Of a stretch of 64,000 nucleotides of DNA, positions 9,711 through 17,507 are shown piece by piece (position 1 is the first letter of the stretch; every line of letters begins with the position of its first letter). This DNA is from Myxococcales bacterium 68-20. GTDB lineage: Bacteria > Myxococcota_A > Polyangia > Polyangiales > Polyangiaceae. The notes beneath the pieces are model-generated. The model saw only the letters and a list, made by a program, of their open reading frames with translations, did not search any database and had not been told where the DNA came from. The stretch spans positions 62,001-126,000 of the forward strand of contig MKVQ01000022.1 of NCBI GenBank assembly GCA_001899635.1, written 5' to 3'. Made by a program: the position numbers and the translations under genes.

Positions 9711-9811
9711 GCACCGCACGCGCGCGCTCACTGCGAGCGACGAGCATCATCGTCTCGTCGAGGGATTACACCCCTCGACGAGACCGAATCGTCCAATGCT
9801 TGGACGGCACT

Positions 9812-11488
9812 TCACTGTCCGAGGATGCGCTCGCCGATGACGGCGTCGAGCTTGCCCGCGCTCGCGCGTGCCTCGACCCGCACCGAGCGCGCCGCATCGC
9901 CGGCGCACGCGCGAACGGCCGCGGCGATCTGACCGTGGGAGCGATCGAGCTCGTCGCCCGTCACGGCGTCGAACATCCGTAGCTCGAGCCCGGTCCCCTC
10001 GCCGGAGGCGCCCGCCGCGACGAGGAGGCACTGGCCGGCGGCCATGTTTGCATCATGCATGTACCGCTTCGCGGGCTCGAGGACGGCGTGCCGGACGACG
10101 CCGGCCTTGCCCTCGTGGACCGCGGCCGGGCCGGCGCCGCGCGCGAGCATGCGGCTCGCGGCGAGCGGATGTGCGGCGAAGGCAGGATCCTTCCACTTCT
10201 CGGGACGAACGAGCACTGCGAACGGCCCTGGGCGGCCGCGCGTCCCGAGGTCCACCCGGGCCTTGCCCTTGCCGCACGCGAAGAGGGCCGCGCCATCGGC
10301 GCCATCGCCGCTCGCGAGGAGCGAGCCGCGGTCGTCCCAGATCGCCGCCTCGACCAGCGCGAGGGGCGCGCCGGCGACGACGTCGACCCGCGTACACGAT
10401 CCCGCGCCGAGGTCGACCGGCAGCGTCGCCCGCCGGCCGAGCTGGAGCTGCCCGGTCTGTGCGGACGTCGCGGCGCCGTATCCGGCCTTCACCAGCGAGC
10501 GCTCGCGCGCGGCGCGCGTCGTGTCGAGCGGCTGTCCCGAGGCGACCCAGGCGACATCCGGACGGGTGAGCATCTCGCGTGCGCTGTCGCCCTTGGCCTT
10601 CGCGAGGACGACGGCGACCAGTCCGCGACCGACATGCGGGCGCACCTGCAGCGAGCCGGCGACTGCGGTCTGCGAGCAGACCGTGACCGAGCGGACTGCC
10701 GATGTGTCCTTCGCGCGCGTGACGAGGCGCCCCTCGGCGTCGAAGACGTCGACGTCGAGCACGGCCACGTCCTCGTCGGGCACCACGAGGGCGTCGGCGC
10801 ATCCACCTTCGTCGATCGTCAACCCGATCGACGAAGGCGCGCGCGCGTCGACCGCGACCGCGACCCGCCGTTGCTCCTCCCACGTGCCGCCGATCGCGGC
10901 TCGGTGGTTGCGGACATGCTCATCGAGGCCCGGCCAGGTCTCGGGCGCCTTCGGCGTCGAGCCGCGCGCGTTGACGGCGCGCCCGACGGCATCGGCGCGC
11001 TCGCGAGGCACGAGCTGAGCGGCGATCACGCAGAGACCCTCACCGGCCGCGGCATGCGCCGCGACGTAGACGCGATCGGGATGCGGAGGACACACGAGGA
11101 TCGTCGGCTTCGGATCCGGCCCCTCGTCGACGGCGATCGGGTTGCCCTCGTCGGCGAATGCGGCGAGGTCGATGTCTTCCAGCGAGGCCGAGGAGCGCGC
11201 GTAGGCAAGGAGGCACGCATCCTTCGGCACCTCGACGAAGGCTCCGGCGCGCTCCCCTTCGGCCATCGGTCCCGAGGCCACGATCGCGAGCGGACCGGCG
11301 CCGTAGCGCGACGCCGTCGTCGGGATGTCGCCGAGCAGCGGCCGCGCCTCGAGCGGTCCGGCGACGACGCGCGGCGCCTCGTACGCCACGTTCGGAGGCG
11401 GCAACGGCGGCGGGCTCGGCCGCCCAGCGCAGCTCGCGAGCGCTGCGAGAGCGAACGATGCGGACACGGAGCGGGACAGGATCGTCAT
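9812..11488 (-). CDS. Putative lipoprotein, unknown function, 558 aa
   Basis: Starts at the ATG at 11488, which overlaps the stop of the upstream gene by 4 bases (ATGA), so translation is probably coupled. The N-terminus is a lipoprotein signal with lipobox LASC (Cys20), followed by a Pro-rich linker (PSPPPLPPP). The mature region has several repeats of a beta-type unit with paired cysteines and segments such as VYVAAHAAAGEGLCVIAA and MAAGQCLLVAAGASGEG, which suggests repeated similar domains. No family was recognised. Together with the upstream secreted protein it probably forms a two-gene envelope unit. Confidence 0.7.
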   Translation of the reverse strand: MTILSRSVSASFALAALASCAGRPSPPPLPPPNVAYEAPRVVAGPLEARPLLGDIPTTASRYGAGPLAIVASGPMAEGERAGAFVEVPKDACLLAYARSSASLEDIDLAAFADEGNPIAVDEGPDPKPTILVCPPHPDRVYVAAHAAAGEGLCVIAAQLVPRERADAVGRAVNARGSTPKAPETWPGLDEHVRNHRAAIGGTWEEQRRVAVAVDARAPSSIGLTIDEGGCADALVVPDEDVAVLDVDVFDAEGRLVTRAKDTSAVRSVTVCSQTAVAGSLQVRPHVGRGLVAVVLAKAKGDSAREMLTRPDVAWVASGQPLDTTRAARERSLVKAGYGAATSAQTGQLQLGRRATLPVDLGAGSCTRVDVVAGAPLALVEAAIWDDRGSLLASGDGADGAALFACGKGKARVDLGTRGRPGPFAVLVRPEKWKDPAFAAHPLAASRMLARGAGPAAVHEGKAGVVRHAVLEPAKRYMHDANMAAGQCLLVAAGASGEGTGLELRMFDAVTGDELDRSHGQIAAAVRACAGDAARSVRVEARASAGKLDAVIGERILGQ

Positions 11489-12801
11489 CGGCCAGTCTCC
11501 CAGGCGCCGCTCTTCACCCGGAAGAGCGCGAGCCCCCAGCTCACGCCGGTCCCGCGCGCGAGGACCTCGAGGCGCGCACTCTCGTGTGCCCGGACGCAGA
11601 AGGCCGAGAGCGCGGCCTCCTCGGAAGCGCCACGCTCGTCCGTCGATTCGCGCCCGCCCACGAACGCGCGGAGCTGGAGCTGTCGAGCACGACCGCGCGT
11701 GACGCCCATCACCGCGACGTAACACGCCCCCGTCTCGACCGAGAGCGGAAGCGGCGTCACCCCGGTCGCGCCCTGCGCGAGGTAGACCGGATCGTCGGCG
11801 GGGACGGCCACGTGACGAAGGAACATCACGCGCGCCATCTTGCTTCGCGCGACCGGCCCCCAGATCGGCGGCAGGCGCGCCGGCAGCGGCCAAGTCCCGC
11901 GCGTCACGACGACCTCCGATCGAGGCGGTGCCCCGGCATAGACGAGCGAGACGTCCGTCGCGCTGCCAACGCACGTCTCGAGGCGTACGTCCGGGGCCTC
12001 GGTTCGATCGCGCGCGAGCAGCTGGTCGCCGTCGCGGAGCTCGGCATCGAGGTCGAGGCGAAAGCGACGGCCGGGCCGCTCGCGCACGGGCTCGCGGCCG
12101 AAGACTTCGATGCGGTGGCAGCCCTCGTCGAGCTCGAGCTCCTCCTCACCGCTGCCCTCGTCTCCTGACCGCGTGAGCGTACGCTCGCGGACGTTCGCGC
12201 CCTCACGGCGCAAGCGCACCTCGGCAGCGTCGACACGCTTCTCTAGCGGCACCAGCGGCGGCAGCGATCCCGCTTCGGCAGGCGGAGGGATCGCGCCGCC
12301 GGTGCGCTCCGGAATGATCGATCCGAGCGGCGCGAGCGGCCGATCCGAGCGACCGACGAGGATCTCGACAGCGCCTCGTCCCGCCTCGGCGGTGATCACG
12401 ACGTGGCGTACGGCCGGGCGCCCCGCCTCGCAGCGCCGGAGCTCCAGGACGCCCGCCATGCTCGAGGCTCGTGCCGCCGGCTCGGGCGCGAGGAGCGGAT
12501 CCATCGGCGCATCCGAGAGCCGCGCGCGGAAGCTGAGCCCGCGCGCGCCGACGACGGCGACCTGCGTGCATGCGCTCTCGTGGTCGTCGGGCTCCGGCGG
12601 GATTGGAACGAGGATCGTCTCGTCGTCGAACACGAAACGCGTGGGGACCGACGCCGTCCGGGCGCCGGCCACCTTCCACTGCTCCTGGACGCGCGCGGCG
12701 ACGTCGCGGGTGTCCGCATGCGCATGGCCGCTCGCGAGCGCCGTGACGAGCACCAGCCCGACTGCGAGCAAGGCTCGGCTTCGATCCCTCGGGTCACCCA
12801 T
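11485..12801 (-). CDS. Secreted hypothetical protein, 438 aa
   Basis: Has an N-terminal signal peptide (hydrophobic LLAVGLVLVTALA, probable cleavage after AHA near residue 28). The mature protein has repeated beta-type segments, each with one or two cysteines (SACTQVAVVGARGL, GACYVAVMGVTRGRARQLQL, AALSAFCVRAHESARLEV). These echo the segments of the downstream lipoprotein, so the pair may share a domain type. The stop overlaps the start of that lipoprotein gene by 4 bases. No known family was recognised; the predicted site is the periplasm. Confidence 0.65.
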   Translation of the reverse strand: MGDPRDRSRALLAVGLVLVTALASGHAHADTRDVAARVQEQWKVAGARTASVPTRFVFDDETILVPIPPEPDDHESACTQVAVVGARGLSFRARLSDAPMDPLLAPEPAARASSMAGVLELRRCEAGRPAVRHVVITAEAGRGAVEILVGRSDRPLAPLGSIIPERTGGAIPPPAEAGSLPPLVPLEKRVDAAEVRLRREGANVRERTLTRSGDEGSGEEELELDEGCHRIEVFGREPVRERPGRRFRLDLDAELRDGDQLLARDRTEAPDVRLETCVGSATDVSLVYAGAPPRSEVVVTRGTWPLPARLPPIWGPVARSKMARVMFLRHVAVPADDPVYLAQGATGVTPLPLSVETGACYVAVMGVTRGRARQLQLRAFVGGRESTDERGASEEAALSAFCVRAHESARLEVLARGTGVSWGLALFRVKSGAWETGR

Positions 12802-12921
12802 ACCGAGCCGAAGAAGCTATCACGCCCGCTGCGGACGTCTCGAAAGGAGCGCGTGCTCCTCGGGAGGCTCGCGGCAGACCTCTGCAAGCCGCGTCGCGGC
12901 CGAGGTTGCCCGCTGCGCTTT

Positions 12922-13434
12922 CTAGACGATGGTGAGCGCGGTCTCGACGAACGCTCGCGCCCCGCCGTCCCAGACGAAGAGCTTGCGATCGTCGACGACG
13001 CCCGAGCGGACCGACGTGACGAGATACGCGAGGTCGTAGGTCGGCGCATCGCCGCCCATCGTGGCGGCCGCGGCGTCGGTCTCGGAGAAGTACGCGCCCA
13101 CGTCGAGGTGCGAATGGTAGAGCACCTTCACGGGGCGCCCGTTCGACTCCCCTGCCCGCACGGCGCGCTCGAACTTGAGCGGATCGATGTCGAAGTACAT
13201 CCGGCCGGTGCGCGGATAGGTCTCCGGATCGAGCCGGTGCAGCTTGTTGGCGCGGTTCTCCATCGGGACGATCTCGTCCACGAGGAGCGCGTCGGCGTCC
13301 GGACCGAGGAGAAGGCCGCAGCTCTCCTCCTCGCGCCCGTACGCGGCGACGGCCTCGGCATCGACACGCTCGATGACGTTGCGAGCGACCCGGAGGTCAC
13401 CCTTGATCCACGGATGTTTCGCTACGTCACTCAC
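12922..13434 (-). CDS. JAMM/MPN+ metallopeptidase, Mec-like (CysO-cysteine hydrolase)
   Basis: 170 residues with a complete JAMM zinc motif: Glu in GREEESCGLLLG (about residues 35-37), then HSH at 107-109, Ser117 and Asp120 (HSHLDVGAYFSETD). In actinobacteria the homologous Mec releases cysteine from the C-terminus of the sulfur carrier CysO. Here it is the last gene of an operon that also encodes a CysO-like carrier, a CysM-like synthase and an E1-like enzyme, so the same job is inferred. The GTG at 13434 is chosen over a TTG at 13440 because GAGGGAGA lies 6 bases before the GTG and directly abuts the TTG. It lies about 24 bases after the cysM-like gene. Confidence 0.85.
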   Translation of the reverse strand: MSDVAKHPWIKGDLRVARNVIERVDAEAVAAYGREEESCGLLLGPDADALLVDEIVPMENRANKLHRLDPETYPRTGRMYFDIDPLKFERAVRAGESNGRPVKVLYHSHLDVGAYFSETDAAAATMGGDAPTYDLAYLVTSVRSGVVDDRKLFVWDGGARAFVETALTIV

Positions 13435-13458
13435 GCGCAATCTCCCTCGTATTCTCGT

Positions 13459-14406
13459 TCACCAGACGTATTTCTTTTCCCAGCGCAGCGGCGAGAAGTA
13501 GCGATCGCCGCGGTCGCAGACGATACCGACGACGCAGCCGGGCTTGCCCTCGGTCTGGAGCTTCTCCGCGATGCTCACCGCGGCGAAGAGGTTCGCGCCG
13601 GACGAGTGCCCCACATGGAGCCCTTCCTCCCGCGCGAGTCGGTCGGCCATGTCCCAGCCGGCTTCGGTCGAGACCGGGAAGACCTCGTCATGGGCCGTCG
13701 GATCGTAGATCGGCGGGACGATGCTCGAGGCCATGTGCTTCAGCCCCTCGAGGCCGTGGAGCGGTGAGTCCGGCTCGACCGCGACGCAGCGGATCGGACG
13801 ATGGTGCTCTTTCAGCCGTCGCGCCGTGCCCATCATCGTCCCGCTCGTGCCGAGGCCCGCGACGAAGTGCGTGATCCGATCTCCGAGGTCGCGCAGGATC
13901 TCGGGGCCGGTGCCGTGATAGTGCGCGAGCGGGTTGGACGGGTTCGCGTACTGATCGGGGTAGAAGTATCGGTCGGGGTCCTCGGCGACGATCTTCTTCG
14001 CGAGACGGATCGCGCCGTCGGAGCCTTCGAGCGGGTCGGAGAATACGATCTCCGTGCCGAACGCCCGCGCGATGTCCTTTCGCGCCTTCGAGACGTTGGA
14101 CGGCATCACGAGGCGCACTTTGATCCCGAGCGCTGCCCCGAAGAGCGAATACGCGACGCCGGTGTTCCCGCTCGTCGAGTCGAGCAGGATCTTGTCCCTC
14201 GTGAGGCGGCCGTCCTTCTGCGCGTCCTGGATCATCCGGAGGGCGGCGCGGTCCTTGACGCTCCCACCAGGGTTCTCGAACTCGAGCTTCGCGTAGACGG
14301 GGACGTCCGGCGCCTTCTTCGTGACGTTGCGGAGCCGGAGGAGCGGCGTGTCGCCGACTGCCTCGACCACCGATTCGATCCGCCGCGCCCGGAGCCAGCC
14401 GCTCAT
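13459..14406 (-). CDS. cysM: CysM-like, probably sulfur-carrier-dependent cysteine synthase
   Basis: 315 residues of the PLP fold-type II cysteine synthase family. PLP Lys51 lies in NPGGSVKDR, the substrate loop TSGNTG is at 78-83, and the phosphate-binding loop is GLGTSGTMMG. The C-terminal third (HGLEGL, VPPIYDPT) resembles the CysM subgroup that takes sulfur from thiocarboxylated CysO with O-phosphoserine as acceptor, rather than free sulfide. The operon contains CysO-like, E1-like and Mec-like genes, which supports this. The start overlaps the preceding gene by 4 bases and has GGGGAGGGACGCGA just upstream. The exact acceptor (O-phosphoserine or O-acetylserine) cannot be fixed from sequence. 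Confidence 0.88.
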   Translation of the reverse strand: MSGWLRARRIESVVEAVGDTPLLRLRNVTKKAPDVPVYAKLEFENPGGSVKDRAALRMIQDAQKDGRLTRDKILLDSTSGNTGVAYSLFGAALGIKVRLVMPSNVSKARKDIARAFGTEIVFSDPLEGSDGAIRLAKKIVAEDPDRYFYPDQYANPSNPLAHYHGTGPEILRDLGDRITHFVAGLGTSGTMMGTARRLKEHHRPIRCVAVEPDSPLHGLEGLKHMASSIVPPIYDPTAHDEVFPVSTEAGWDMADRLAREEGLHVGHSSGANLFAAVSIAEKLQTEGKPGCVVGIVCDRGDRYFSPLRWEKKYVW

Positions 14407-14726
14407 TCGCGTCCCTCCCCGAGCACGCTGCGGATGGCGGCGAGCGCCCGGAGCGCGCCCTCGGCGACCTCGCGGGCAGGAGCGTGGCGGAGACCGAGTG
14501 ACGCGATGTCGGCCGCGCGGTCGACATGAGCCGGAGACACCGCCTCTGCCCCCTCGGTGACGGTCATTCCCGCGCGGCTGACATAGCGATGCTCGATCGT
14601 GCGGACGAAGCCACTCGATTGGACCGCGACCGTGGCCGCGCACAGCTTCGCCTGCCCGCGCTCGCCGATCTCGGCGAGGCGGGTCTGCCGGCTGTAGCGC
14701 CGCTTCTGGTCCGCGGACGTCGTCAT
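14403..14726 (-). CDS. Small protein: detached arginine-finger segment and degenerate N-terminal half of a ThiF/MoeB-type E1
   Basis: 107 residues. Residues 9-28 (RRYSRQTRLAEIGERGQAKL) match the N-terminal segment found in nearly all ThiF/MoeB E1 enzymes, whose Arg (MoeB Arg14; here Arg13) reaches into the partner subunit's active site. What follows lines up without gaps with the first beta-alpha-beta unit of the E1 Rossmann fold: VAVQSSGFVRTIEHRYVSRAGM stands where VLVVGAGGLG and LARAGV would be, but the glycine-rich nucleotide loop is lost. The last part may match the following helix. It overlaps both neighbours by 4 bases (ATGA), the cysO-like gene before and cysM after. The operon's full E1 lacks exactly this N-terminal segment. 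A role as the E1's partner subunit is inferred; a decaying paralogue is the alternative. Confidence 0.8.
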   Translation of the reverse strand: MTTSADQKRRYSRQTRLAEIGERGQAKLCAATVAVQSSGFVRTIEHRYVSRAGMTVTEGAEAVSPAHVDRAADIASLGLRHAPAREVAEGALRALAAIRSVLGEGRE

Positions 14727-14995
14727 CCGCCGGCGATCGCGGGGATGATGCTGATCTGCTCGCCCGCCTTGAGCTCGGTGCCGAGGCCGCCGGTGAAGCG
14801 AACGTCCTCCTCGCCGACGTAGATGTTGATGAAGCGACGCACGCCCTTCTCGTCGAGCAGGCGATCCTTCAGGCCCGGGTGACGCTTCTCGAGGTCCTCG
14901 ATGACCTCGCCGACGGTCGCCCCGGCCGCCTTCACCTCGTCCGCGCCGCCGGTGAGCGTCCTAAGGGCTGCGGGGATCCTCACGATCGTGTCCAT
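14723..14995 (-). CDS. cysO: CysO/ThiS/MoaD-like sulfur carrier protein
   Basis: 90 residues with a beta-grasp pattern ending in a bare diglycine (IIPAIAGG, Gly89-Gly90), the site that is adenylated and converted to a thiocarboxylate. No residues follow the GG, so no maturation cut is needed. Segments such as VRIPAALRTLTGG and FINIYVGEEDVRF are typical of CysO/MoaD-type carriers. The neighbours decide the role: E1-like gene upstream, detached E1 half-domain downstream (4-base overlap), then CysM-like synthase and JAMM peptidase. The ATG is preceded by GAAGGAGAAGCC. MoaD or ThiS functions are less likely because no molybdopterin or thiamine genes are nearby. Confidence 0.87.
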   Translation of the reverse strand: MDTIVRIPAALRTLTGGADEVKAAGATVGEVIEDLEKRHPGLKDRLLDEKGVRRFINIYVGEEDVRFTGGLGTELKAGEQISIIPAIAGG

Positions 14996-15046
14996 GGCTT
15001 CTCCTTCGTGTGTTCAATCCGGCTCGGTCGCGACCGAGCCTTCGAG

Positions 15047-15787
15047 CTACGTGCTTCGTTGCGACAGGCAGACGCCTTCGACGTACCGCCTGGGTTCGAT
15101 GTCCTGGATGTGAGCGGCATCGCCGCAGAGCGAGCAGTCCGCCCTTCGGGTGACCCGTCGCCGCCGCGAGACGAGCGACTTGCCGTCGAAGGTGAAGAGC
15201 TCGCCGAAGACGTCCTCGCCGGCGAGGACCGAGAGCGCGAGGTCCGCCTGCGCTGCGCCGACGAGGCCGACCATCGGCCCGACCACGCCGGCCTCCGCGC
15301 AGTTCGGTACGTTCTCGAGCGGGACGTCCTCGAAGAGGCAGCGGTAGCAGGGGCCACCGCTCGGCCCGACTGCGAGCGCCGTTCCGTGCCATCGGATGGC
15401 AGCGGCATGGACGATCGGGCGCTTCGCGATGGCGCACGCGTCCGCCGCGAGGAACTTGGTGGCGAAGTTGTCGCTCCCCTCGACCACGAGGTCGTACCGA
15501 GCGACGAGCTCGACCGCGTTGGTCGGCAAGAGACGGGTCTCGTGGAGCTCGAGCTCGGCCGAGGGAACGAGCTCCCGGAGGCGCGTGGCGGCGGCGCGAA
15601 CCTTCGACCGGCCGACGTCGTCGTCCTCGAAGAGGACCTGCCGATGGAGGTTCGAGATGTCGACCTCGTCGTCGTCCGCGATGCCGAGCGCGCCGACACC
15701 TGCGCGAGCGAGCGCGATCGCGGCGGGGCATCCGAGCCCGCCGACGCCCACGACGAGGACACGCGCGGACGCCCACGCCGACGTCAT
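15047..15787 (-). CDS. MoeB/ThiF-type E1 adenylyltransferase lacking the N-terminal arginine-finger segment
   Basis: 246 residues. It should adenylate the C-terminal glycine of the CysO-like carrier with ATP. Visible sites: nucleotide loop VGVGGLG (14-19), Arg49 in SNLHRQ, Lys62, Asp106 in EGSDN, zinc cysteines CYRC (147/150) and CSLC (218/221), and Cys163 in the PNCAEAG segment. It begins directly at the first Rossmann strand (MTSAWASARVLVV) and so lacks the roughly 30-residue RYxRQ...GQ..L segment normal for the family. The start overlaps the cysK stop by 4 bases, so a longer N-terminus would have to run through cysK, and that extension carries no such motif. There is no C-terminal rhodanese domain, unlike MoeZ. 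Confidence 0.88.
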   Translation of the reverse strand: MTSAWASARVLVVGVGGLGCPAAIALARAGVGALGIADDDEVDISNLHRQVLFEDDDVGRSKVRAAATRLRELVPSAELELHETRLLPTNAVELVARYDLVVEGSDNFATKFLAADACAIAKRPIVHAAAIRWHGTALAVGPSGGPCYRCLFEDVPLENVPNCAEAGVVGPMVGLVGAAQADLALSVLAGEDVFGELFTFDGKSLVSRRRRVTRRADCSLCGDAAHIQDIEPRRYVEGVCLSQRST

Positions 15788-16755
15788 GGCCCCTCCGAGA
15801 GGTGCGGGAAATACTCTTCGAGGCTGAAGTATCGCTCGCCGGTATCGCAGAGGAGCGTGACGACGTTCTTGGCGGGATCGCCGAGCTCGCGCGCTACCTC
15901 GTGCGCGACGTGCACGGCTGCGCCCGAGCTGATCCCGACGAGCAGCCCCTCGTGCTGCGCGAGGCGCACCTTCGCCCGCCACGCATCGTCGTCGGAGACG
16001 GTCCGGACCTCGGAGACGACCGACGCGTCGTAGTTCTTCGGGACGAAGCCGGCTGCGAGGCCCTGGATCTTCGTCGGGCCGCGCTCGCCCCGCGAGATCG
16101 TCGCGCATGCGTCGGGCTCGACCGCGAGCACGCGTACGTCGGGGAACACCTTCCTGAGCTCACGGCCGACGCCGCTCACCGTGCCGCCGGTGCCGACGGT
16201 GCCGACGAACGCGTCGATCGAGAGGCCTTCCATCGCCTGCAGCAGCTCGAACGTGGTCGTGCGCGCATGAACCGACGGGTTGGCCGCGTTCTCGAACTGC
16301 TGGGGCATGAATGCGCCCGGCGTGCGCTGGACGATCTCGCGGGCCTTCGCGATCGCTCCCTCCATCTGCGCCTCCGCGGGGGTCAGGACGATCTCCGCGC
16401 CGTAGGCCTCGAGGAGCTGGCGACGCTCGAGGCTCATGCTCTCCGGCATCGTGAGGATGAGCCGGTAGCCCTTCACCGCGCAGACGAGCGCGAGCCCGAT
16501 GCCGGTGTTGCCGCTCGTCGGCTCGACCACCGGACCAGGCGCGACGAGGAGGCCGCGCGCCTCTGCGTCCTCGATCATCGCGGAGCAGATGCGGTCCTTC
16601 ACGCTCCCGCCCGGGTTGAGGTGCTCCATCTTCGCCCAGATCGCCGCGCGTCGTCCTGGACGAGCCGCAGCATCGCCGCTCGCCTCCGGCCAGTCGGCCC
16701 GCACGCGCACGAGCGGGGTGTGTCCGACGAGCTCGAGCATCGACTGGGCGATCAT
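15784..16755 (-). CDS. cysK: Cysteine synthase (O-acetylserine sulfhydrylase)
   Basis: 323 residues of the PLP fold-type II family. PLP Lys53 lies in NPGGSVKDR, and the motifs PTSGNTGIGLA, GTVGTGGTVSG and GLLVGISSGAA are complete. It resembles CysK/CysM enzymes that use sulfide and O-acetylserine, so the operon carries two cysteine synthases, this one and the CysM-like one. A roughly 15-residue insert (ASGDAAARPGRR) follows the first strand. GAGGAG lies about 10 bases before the ATG. It is the second gene of the operon, 13 bases after the Rrf2 regulator, and its stop overlaps the E1 start. Confidence 0.9.
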   Translation of the reverse strand: MIAQSMLELVGHTPLVRVRADWPEASGDAAARPGRRAAIWAKMEHLNPGGSVKDRICSAMIEDAEARGLLVAPGPVVEPTSGNTGIGLALVCAVKGYRLILTMPESMSLERRQLLEAYGAEIVLTPAEAQMEGAIAKAREIVQRTPGAFMPQQFENAANPSVHARTTTFELLQAMEGLSIDAFVGTVGTGGTVSGVGRELRKVFPDVRVLAVEPDACATISRGERGPTKIQGLAAGFVPKNYDASVVSEVRTVSDDDAWRAKVRLAQHEGLLVGISSGAAVHVAHEVARELGDPAKNVVTLLCDTGERYFSLEEYFPHLSEGP

Positions 16756-16768
16756 CGGGGCGTTCTCC

Positions 16769-17263
16769 TCAGATGACGTAAGGGGTGCTGGCGGTGCGTG
16801 CGCGCGCCGCCAGCGCGACCCGTTCACCGCGCGCGCAGAGGTCCTGCACCGTGATGCCGTCGAAGCACTGCTCGACCGAGCGGGACAGGTCCGCAAGGAC
16901 GGCATCGGTGACGTCTCGTGCATCCACCTCGTCCCGCTTGTCGCTTTTGTCGCGTTTGGCCGCGCGGCGCGGCCGGCGCGCGGCGGTCTTCTCGGCAAGC
17001 ACGACGGGCCCCTCCACCGCACGGAGGACGTCGCCGAGCCTCATCTCGTCCGGCTCGCGCGCGAGGCTGAAGCCCCCGCGCGGGCCACGCTTCGAGTCGA
17101 CGAGGCCGCCACGCTTGAGCAGCTGGAAGATCTGCTCGAGGAACCGAAGCGGGATGCGCTGGCGCGTCGCTACGTCACGGACCTGGACCGGCGCCTCTCC
17201 GTGGAGCGCGAGGTCGAAGACCGCCCGGAGCGCGTACCTGCCGCGGTTCGAGAGCCTGAGCAC
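16769..17263 (-). CDS. Rrf2-family transcriptional regulator of the cysteine operon
   Basis: 164 residues. The N-terminal 80 residues are a typical Rrf2 winged helix (MLRLSNRGRYALRAVFDLAL; recognition segment IPLRFLEQIFQLLKRGGLV; wing KRGPRGGFSLAR). The IscR-type cysteine trio is absent: the corresponding loop at about 92-118 is instead a Lys/Arg/Asp-rich insert, so Fe-S binding is unlikely and it is more like CymR, the cysteine-status regulator of Firmicutes. As first gene of the cysteine operon it probably controls the operon and itself. The GTG start lies only three bases after a perfect palindrome, which suggests a leaderless or nearly leaderless mRNA and autoregulation. Confidence 0.87.
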   Translation of the reverse strand: MLRLSNRGRYALRAVFDLALHGEAPVQVRDVATRQRIPLRFLEQIFQLLKRGGLVDSKRGPRGGFSLAREPDEMRLGDVLRAVEGPVVLAEKTAARRPRRAAKRDKSDKRDEVDARDVTDAVLADLSRSVEQCFDGITVQDLCARGERVALAARARTASTPYVI

Positions 17264-17265
17264 GC

Positions 17266-17282
17266 CGACAATCTAATTGTCG
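17266..17282. promoter_or_regulatory. Candidate Rrf2 operator overlapping the cysteine-operon promoter
   Basis: A perfect inverted repeat, CGACAAT-CTA-ATTGTCG, three bases upstream of the GTG start. On the minus strand it overlaps a -10-like TAGATT with a -35-like TTGAGT 16 bases upstream, so a bound dimer would block the promoter. The position fits autoregulation by the Rrf2 protein. Confidence 0.6.
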
Positions 17283-17507
17283 CATCGGAAAACTCAAGTA
17301 TCTCCCGAACGCCCCGCATTTTCAGTCGAATGAGGGAGTGGCGCCCGTCACAGGAGACGGCCGCGCGGGCGTCGGCGGGTCGGGATCGCCTCCGATGCCG
17401 TGCCGCTTCGGCGCGATCGGGACGTTCGCTCGGAGCGCCGGCGCGCGTGCACGGAGACGATGAAGACGGGCTCGACGCGTCGGGGCAAGGGCGGGCACAC
17501 TGGCGCG

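Noticed and set aside
8172-9731. 519-codon minus-strand frame opposite the membrane protein at 8232-9710
   Set aside because: Arg/Glu/Ala-rich without hydrophobic or conserved segments; the plus-strand frame has plausible membrane helices.
15788-16108. N-terminal extension of the E1 gene upstream of 15787
   Set aside because: The frame is open, but it lies wholly inside cysK, carries no RYxRQ motif and is Arg/Ala-rich shadow sequence. The ATGA overlap with the cysK stop fixes the start.
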